Assembly: GCF_003201875.1 (NCBI RefSeq)
Contig: NZ_QJKD01000005.1
Coordinates: 124,001-188,000 of the forward strand
DNA from: Hungatella effluvii
Lineage (GTDB): Bacteria > Bacillota > Clostridia > Lachnospirales > Lachnospiraceae
Direction of reading: 5' to 3'
DNA: 64,000 nt
Below are positions 60,301 through 64,000 of this stretch, in pieces (within the stretch, counting starts at the first letter, position 1; every line of letters begins with the position of its first letter). The notes under the pieces were generated by a model. That model was not told where the DNA came from. It did no database searches and worked only from the letters and a program-made list of their open reading frames with translations. The translations under genes and the position numbers were made by a program.

Positions 60301-63016
60301 GAATTACTTTTTCTGCTTTATTTCCATCCTCATCCACAGGCCCCGGGTCATCATTAAACTCGTGAGCGCCAATATCTGGTAAATCCACGATTTTATTACC
60401 AAAAATATCCTCTGTCGCATCTGATTCCGGTATTACCACGCCTGCGTCAACCGCCGGTGAATTTTCCTGCAGTTTAAAGATCGCCATACGTTCCCTGAGC
60501 CCGGCAATAAAATCATCACCCTGTCCCATATTCTCATAAGTGAGCCCATACTCTTCACTGCTGTATTTCGTGCTCAGCTGCGGAGAAGAAAGTCTCGGGT
60601 TCACAAACAGATTGTCTTCCAGGACTGCGTCAGAAGGACCGTTTACGCTTGTAATAGAAGCCGGATAGATAATATTATTGGTCATAGCGCCCTTTGTCAC
60701 ACTTATGGAGCTGGTGCCGAACTTCGGAACGCTGCCGTGGGCCATAATAATATTATTTTTAAAGTAACCCACTGATCCGGTCTGGAAAATGGAGGTCGTG
60801 GTTCCTTTTCCAATGTACATGGTATTGTTATAGACCTTCGTCTTGCCGGTCTGACAGTGGAACAGCTCCTGGCTGGGCTTTCCATCGTTGGCGCTGATAT
60901 TATAGCGGAAATGATAGGAAGCATTGTCATACATGGTCAGAAGCAGGCCGCCCTTGTTATGGTGACTGTAATTATATTCGTAGATAATATCCTTACATCC
61001 GATATCATAGTCAAACGCCTCACCATCGTTATAGCCGTACTCTCCGCCGAATACTTCATTATAGCGGAAAATGGAATCGTCACACTGCCACAGCCACGCG
61101 CCCGCATAGTTAGCAGTATCGTAGTTGCAATGATTCTTCACCACGTTGTTCTCTACCATACCGTTTTCGCCAACTTCTGCGAGTACGATGCCGTCACCGA
61201 AAATTTCTTCGATGTAGTTTCCACGGAAGGTAATATTGCGGAATGTCTTCGTATTGCGGAAGCCCACGCCCTCCGCACCTGTATTCTGGCCGCTGGAACG
61301 AATTCCTTCCTTGGCTACATTTTTTACATAGTTATTTTCAATCAAAACCTCGTCAAATCCGATATCGGAAGCCATTTCACCTTCCGGCTTCTGACCATCG
61401 ATCCAGACGTCGGCGCCGATTACGAGAATTCCTCCGGTCATCTTGGAGTTGGCTACTTCTGCTGTCACATCGTGAACGTAGCAGTTCTGAACCGTCACAT
61501 TCGACACCACGCCGGTCTGCCCTGTGGTAAACACCAGGATCCCAACATGATTGTAACTATCATCAGCGCTGTTTGTTACTTCTATTCCATCAATTACCCA
61601 GTTGCTTTGATCACTCAACAGGATGGTCGGACTGTATACATGGTCTTCTCTGACTTTATACTGTGAATCATAAGGGACTGATCCGTCTCCATTAATAATC
61701 GGATATCCGTCTCCGCCATACTTTCCAAGTGTCACAGGGGCGTTCTCGCTTCCCTCTCCCTTCGGATACAGATAGCCGTTCCAGATACAGCCAGCCTTTA
61801 ACAGAACAGAATCTCCCGGGAGAAATGTGGTATTGTTGATCTTATCCAGACTCTTCCACGCGCTCTCCTCTGTAAGTCCGTCATTGCTGTCATTTCCATT
61901 TACAGCATCTACATAATAGGTCAGCCCGGAAATTACTGCAAAATCCTGAGGGCTGTATGTAACAAACTGATGGTCCTCATCAAGGCCGACCAGTAACTGT
62001 ATCTGATCTTTATCAGCCGCCTCGACCTCATCAAATGTAACCACAGCTTTGCCGTCTTTTGCCTCAGCGGAACGGACAGTTACCGCCTCTTCCTTCTTTC
62101 CGTTTACAATTGCGCTTAAAGAAACCCTGTCCTCAATATCACCGGATAGGTCCGCTGATTCTGCTGTGAATTCAAGGGAATCTCTTCCCGTCATGGTGAT
62201 GTCGGATATCACTGCGACATCCTCTTCTTCCAGATACGTGATAACCGGACACCATTTTACACGGTCGTTGTTGTACTCTTTATTTCCATTGGCCCGGAAA
62301 TGGATGGCATCGCCTTCCCTTACCTGTAAATAAAACGGCTGGAAATTGACATCTGTCTTATTGTGTTCCGTTGATATCGTCCCTGTATCCGGCCAGATTA
62401 ATGTTCCGTTCTGCTGTATGGACAGCAGGACTCCATCTCTGTCATCCCGGTTTGTTTCCATGAATATAGAGCCGTCATCCTCAGATATTTGAATGAGGCC
62501 GTCCGCGGGCGCTTTCCATTCCAGAATCACGTCGTCCCCCTTATTTCCCGGCATCATACCATCATTAAATATTCTCAGATATTTTTTCTTATTATCCATC
62601 CACCGTGGTGCAGCTGCGTCATACTCCTGAAGTTCTGATATTTCCCCGCTGTCTTTGTCTTCATACTTATAGTACCAGACCGGCCCCTGCGTATTGCTGA
62701 AATCATCTGACAGCGAAAATTCCGTTTTCTCAAAAAGCAGCTTCAGGGCATTCGACATTGTTGCATTTGACTCCGTCGCCTTTTTATCCGGTTTCCGGTC
62801 TGAACTGCCAGAATCCGCATTGGATGAAGTGGCCTTTGATGTATGCGTATGACCGCTTCCCGATCCGGCCGCATTGGAAGATGTGGCCTTTCCCGTCCCG
62901 GTTCCTCCGCCGCCATTTACGGCAGCGAAGCTGTAAGAGATACCGCTTCCAAAATTGCCTGCTGCAATAACAAATGACAGGTAAAGCGCCAGTCCCCTTT
63001 TCCAGCTTTTTTTCAT
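57311..63016 (-). CDS. Giant secreted beta-helix protein with Ig-like domains and cell-wall-binding repeats
   Basis: 1901 residues, ATG 63014-63016 after AATGGAGGAGACATT. Signal peptide (1-31), KATSSNA-type linker (40-90), a beta-sandwich-like N-domain (about 95-350), right-handed parallel beta-helix (about 366-885) starting YYVDAVNGNDSNDG, Big_2-like Ig (about 899-985), DNRLRE (about 986-1147), four Big_4-like repeats (about 1148-1460), a second DNRLRE-like domain (about 1460-1635), another Big_4 (about 1636-1708), a PDN-repeat linker (about 1709-1777) and choline-binding-type repeats to the end (GWYYLEYNGSMNWYRFDENG). Such architecture suits a surface polysaccharide lyase or hydrolase. Catalytic residues not identified. 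Confidence 0.88.
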   Translation of the reverse strand: MKKSWKRGLALYLSFVIAAGNFGSGISYSFAAVNGGGGTGTGKATSSNAAGSGSGHTHTSKATSSNADSGSSDRKPDKKATESNATMSNALKLLFEKTEFSLSDDFSNTQGPVWYYKYEDKDSGEISELQEYDAAAPRWMDNKKKYLRIFNDGMMPGNKGDDVILEWKAPADGLIQISEDDGSIFMETNRDDRDGVLLSIQQNGTLIWPDTGTISTEHNKTDVNFQPFYLQVREGDAIHFRANGNKEYNNDRVKWCPVITYLEEEDVAVISDITMTGRDSLEFTAESADLSGDIEDRVSLSAIVNGKKEEAVTVRSAEAKDGKAVVTFDEVEAADKDQIQLLVGLDEDHQFVTYSPQDFAVISGLTYYVDAVNGNDSNDGLTEESAWKSLDKINNTTFLPGDSVLLKAGCIWNGYLYPKGEGSENAPVTLGKYGGDGYPIINGDGSVPYDSQYKVREDHVYSPTILLSDQSNWVIDGIEVTNSADDSYNHVGILVFTTGQTGVVSNVTVQNCYVHDVTAEVANSKMTGGILVIGADVWIDGQKPEGEMASDIGFDEVLIENNYVKNVAKEGIRSSGQNTGAEGVGFRNTKTFRNITFRGNYIEEIFGDGIVLAEVGENGMVENNVVKNHCNYDTANYAGAWLWQCDDSIFRYNEVFGGEYGYNDGEAFDYDIGCKDIIYEYNYSHHNKGGLLLTMYDNASYHFRYNISANDGKPSQELFHCQTGKTKVYNNTMYIGKGTTTSIFQTGSVGYFKNNIIMAHGSVPKFGTSSISVTKGAMTNNIIYPASITSVNGPSDAVLEDNLFVNPRLSSPQLSTKYSSEEYGLTYENMGQGDDFIAGLRERMAIFKLQENSPAVDAGVVIPESDATEDIFGNKIVDLPDIGAHEFNDDPGPVDEDGNKAEKVILDKTELYMVAEDIAQLNASVLPEDVLDDSIGWSVADPEVVSVSAAGKVTALAKGDTVISAVSLNNPEAKAECIIHVYEKNSKSVIADKDARVRDDGTHSGTEESMTVKLDSGGYSRNVLMSFDLTSVPENYKKVLLKFHIDSTEANNVPFTVSRIGDDWEEEEVTWNTMPDKGEKILDFTSSIADGGSWKELDITDYMETLLESGTQRLSIIFEGVEIGSKNYTNIHSKETDYKPQLVFDNESVKSVENVFVKIPVGTAPVLPETVNVTYSDDTTAKAAVEWDEIPAGNYQKEGQFTVCGYIEGRNLPVIAYVTVSDTIITAAFAEDVTTQAGVAPVLPETVKVTYINSSEAQVPVVWESVTESQYAKPGTFTVKGKVSGFEAGCSIRVIVTSAGVVDAEAASITGYVGFMPVLPESITVSYTDGSKGTARVEWEETEEEKYQKAGTFTVHGTCEGLDQKAAANVTIIEAAAKPAEMKSPAGKYPALPYTIKLEGSKSRSRAANAAEAPVVWETVSRELYQGSDPYVVNGYIAGTTIPASITITPADPLEYMDGVIDTNGDTYIQVSPSDSKFGDNEVIRIKNYTGSFKRIGVVRFDFESMDTSDLTEMTLRLYFNKMDNKAEVTETYLNIYTNAPGWVENTATYDSITQASGYKAELVKEHVVIKRDQVGSYITIDVSDAIDFIEGGKISFILDIEENPEADANGSNSGLEFASKEAGKEKAPKLYVSNQYVTELETVNLDVNVGETLDLPDTITIHYVDGTEEQAPVVWEAVSPTLLGRKGTFLVRGHVEGLYCSVSAGVTMKAEDPDNPDNPDNPDNPDNPDNPENPDNPENPDNPENPDNPDNPDTPDNPDNPENPDNPDNPDTPDKPHKNSSSTSGQAVTVNSWVQGIGYRKCILGNGDYSKNGWYYLEYNGSMNWYRFDENGNLITGFFSDQDGKLYYLDKDGIMVTGWQLIDGKWYYFNPVSDGAKGSLYQNTTTPGGYRVGPDGVWES
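57680..57888. repeat. Tandem Pro-Asp-Asn/Glu-Asn repeat tract
   Basis: About 23 tandem copies of a 9-base unit encoding DNP, ENP or DTP on the minus strand form a flexible linker before the wall-binding repeats. Array length may vary between strains through slippage. Confidence 0.85.
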
Positions 63017-63120
63017 AATGTCTCCTCCATTTTCTGCTGAAAGACCGGCGGCAGGCGCATTTTCCCGCTCAGTGATATCCCTGGCCTTCCCGCATATTTC
63101 CTTGTTATTATGATGGTTTC

Positions 63121-63148
63121 AATATAACATCGGGAATCTGAAAAGCAA
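63121..63148 (-). promoter_or_regulatory. Promoter of the beta-helix operon
   Basis: Minus strand: -35 TTGCTT (63143-63148), 16-base spacer, -10 TATATT (63121-63126). ATATCCCTGG at 63075-63084 and its inverse CCAGGGATAT at 63192-63201 flank it. Confidence 0.45.
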
Positions 63149-63245
63149 ATAAAGTTTCATACTGCCTTTTTACAAAATCTTCAGATCATAACCAGGGATA
63201 TTTGTAATATTTTCATATTTTTGCACTATCTTAAGGTTTTTATCA

Positions 63246-64000
63246 TTAAATCATCAGATGCCCTTCCAGCCCCTCATAATCCACGGCAGCCGTGCGCCCG
63301 TCCTTCATCAGGAGTGTAACCGGACCATAGCCGCCGCACTGTTCCTCATCCGTAAAAATGATCTCTCGGATTGGAAACAGTTCCTCCTCCGCCCATTCCC
63401 TGTCATCTCTCCTGCTTAGCACGGCGCTGATCATCACATAAGGCTCGTACCCATACATTTTTTCTCTGCGCAGCTTTCCATAAGCTAAAATGCTGTTCTC
63501 CGCGGCCGGATTGACACCTCTTCTCTCCTTTGTCTCAACCGATTCCCACGCTGTGTAGGCAACCAGCGCAAGCTGCCGGCCATCCTGTTTTAGAATTACC
63601 GCCTCCGCGCCATCGCAGGAGCGCCTGATCACCTGTGTTTTCTCTCCATCCTGGTATTCCGGGAAACCGTAGGCCCCCATGGTCAGCGTAAACAGTTTGT
63701 TGGGGATGCGCATTTTGTCCACACGGATGTGGCCGTATGCCACCGGAAAATCCGCCAGATCGATGGAGGCGCCGCCCTGAAAGTTATGGTAAAAATCAAA
63801 GTACTGTTTCCGGTAGAGAACCCCGTCATTTACGCCGCCGTACATGATGATATTCGGCACCAGCGCCTCCGCGGCCCCATCATAAGAGAGACTGTACTGC
63901 ATGGCCTCCGCCCCCTGGCCGTCAAAGGCCTCCCACGGATAATGGCTGTGAAAAGCGAGGCGTATGTAATATCTGATGTACTCATCTCCCGGTTTAAAAA
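63246..64000 (-). CDS. Unknown protein, partial (N-terminus beyond right edge)
   Basis: The open frame runs from the stop at 63246 to the window edge, at least 251 residues; the internal Met at 63900-63902 is not a convincing start because the frame continues upstream through KPGDEYIRYYIRLAFHSHYP. No family recognised. Sequence shows beta-rich character with LADFPVAYGHIRVDK and TLTMGAYGFPE, and ends GRTAAVDYEGLEG. Neighbours suggest a carbohydrate-related enzyme, such as the accessory domain of a lyase or hydrolase (inference only). Confidence 0.6.
   Translation of the reverse strand, partial: FKPGDEYIRYYIRLAFHSHYPWEAFDGQGAEAMQYSLSYDGAAEALVPNIIMYGGVNDGVLYRKQYFDFYHNFQGGASIDLADFPVAYGHIRVDKMRIPNKLFTLTMGAYGFPEYQDGEKTQVIRRSCDGAEAVILKQDGRQLALVAYTAWESVETKERRGVNPAAENSILAYGKLRREKMYGYEPYVMISAVLSRRDDREWAEEELFPIREIIFTDEEQCGGYGPVTLLMKDGRTAAVDYEGLEGHLMI

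Noticed and set aside
1..64000. tRNA, rRNA or integrated phage signatures
   Set aside because: No cloverleaf, rRNA stretch, integrase or phage structural gene was seen on either strand by eye; short structured RNAs could have been missed.

Overview
The window looks like a chromosomal segment of a spore-forming, saccharolytic gut Clostridia member, probably Lachnospiraceae (Enterocloster, Hungatella or Lachnoclostridium type). The reasons are intermediate G+C with AT-rich promoters, strong GGAGG ribosome sites, sporulation genes (sipL, spoIIID) with sigma-E-like promoters, many CUT1-type sugar ABC transporters, YesM/YesN two-component systems, and KATSSNA-type linkers in a large secreted protein. 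No rRNA, tRNA, CRISPR array, integrase or transposase was seen. This assignment is inference.

Layout. (1) 1-14.4 kb, all minus strand: a carbohydrate locus made of a LacI regulator, zinc-type dehydrogenase, TIM-barrel isomerase, Gfo/Idh/MocA oxidoreductase, GH65 phosphorylase, CdaR-like regulator, a full ABC importer with its own ATPase, and a GH38 alpha-mannosidase that runs off the left edge. A shared 16-bp palindrome lies upstream of both promoters. (2) 14.5-26.9 kb, housekeeping and sporulation: AbgT-type transporter, RluA-like pseudouridine synthase, nitroreductase, hemolysin-III protein, GIY-YIG protein, a Cys-rich small protein, sipL, ttcA, cysE, a PrcB-like lipoprotein, an orphan mazF, spoIIID, and a P-loop kinase/cysteine hydrolase pair. 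(3) 26.9-31.3 kb: a MurNAc recovery operon (RpiR regulator, murQ, PTS EIIBC, mupG). (4) 31.8-39.5 kb: a phosphoesterase, then an operon of FAD oxidoreductase, permease, HyuA-type hydantoinase and zinc peptidase with a divergent RpiR regulator. (5) 39.6-44 kb: C_GCAxxG protein, MATE pump, methyltransferase, and an MFS pump preceded by a 12-codon leader and alternative hairpins. (6) 44-64 kb: a two-component system with a frameshifted response regulator, divergent from an ABC importer plus sulfatase, converging on an operon for a 1901-residue secreted beta-helix protein, a PpiC-like lipoprotein, a second YesM/YesN pair and a solute-binding protein. A further gene of unknown function runs off the right edge.

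The most unusual content is non-coding. Two families of long foldback elements interrupt the intergenic spaces. Family 1 (full copies 166-167 bp, ends CTAGTAC; two full copies and two 46-49 bp deletion derivatives) sits against gene 3' ends or inside a 5' leader. Family 2 (287-291 bp, two copies) has a conserved core and termini, while its long arms differ between copies yet stay self-complementary through compensatory changes. No enzyme that could move either family is visible here.
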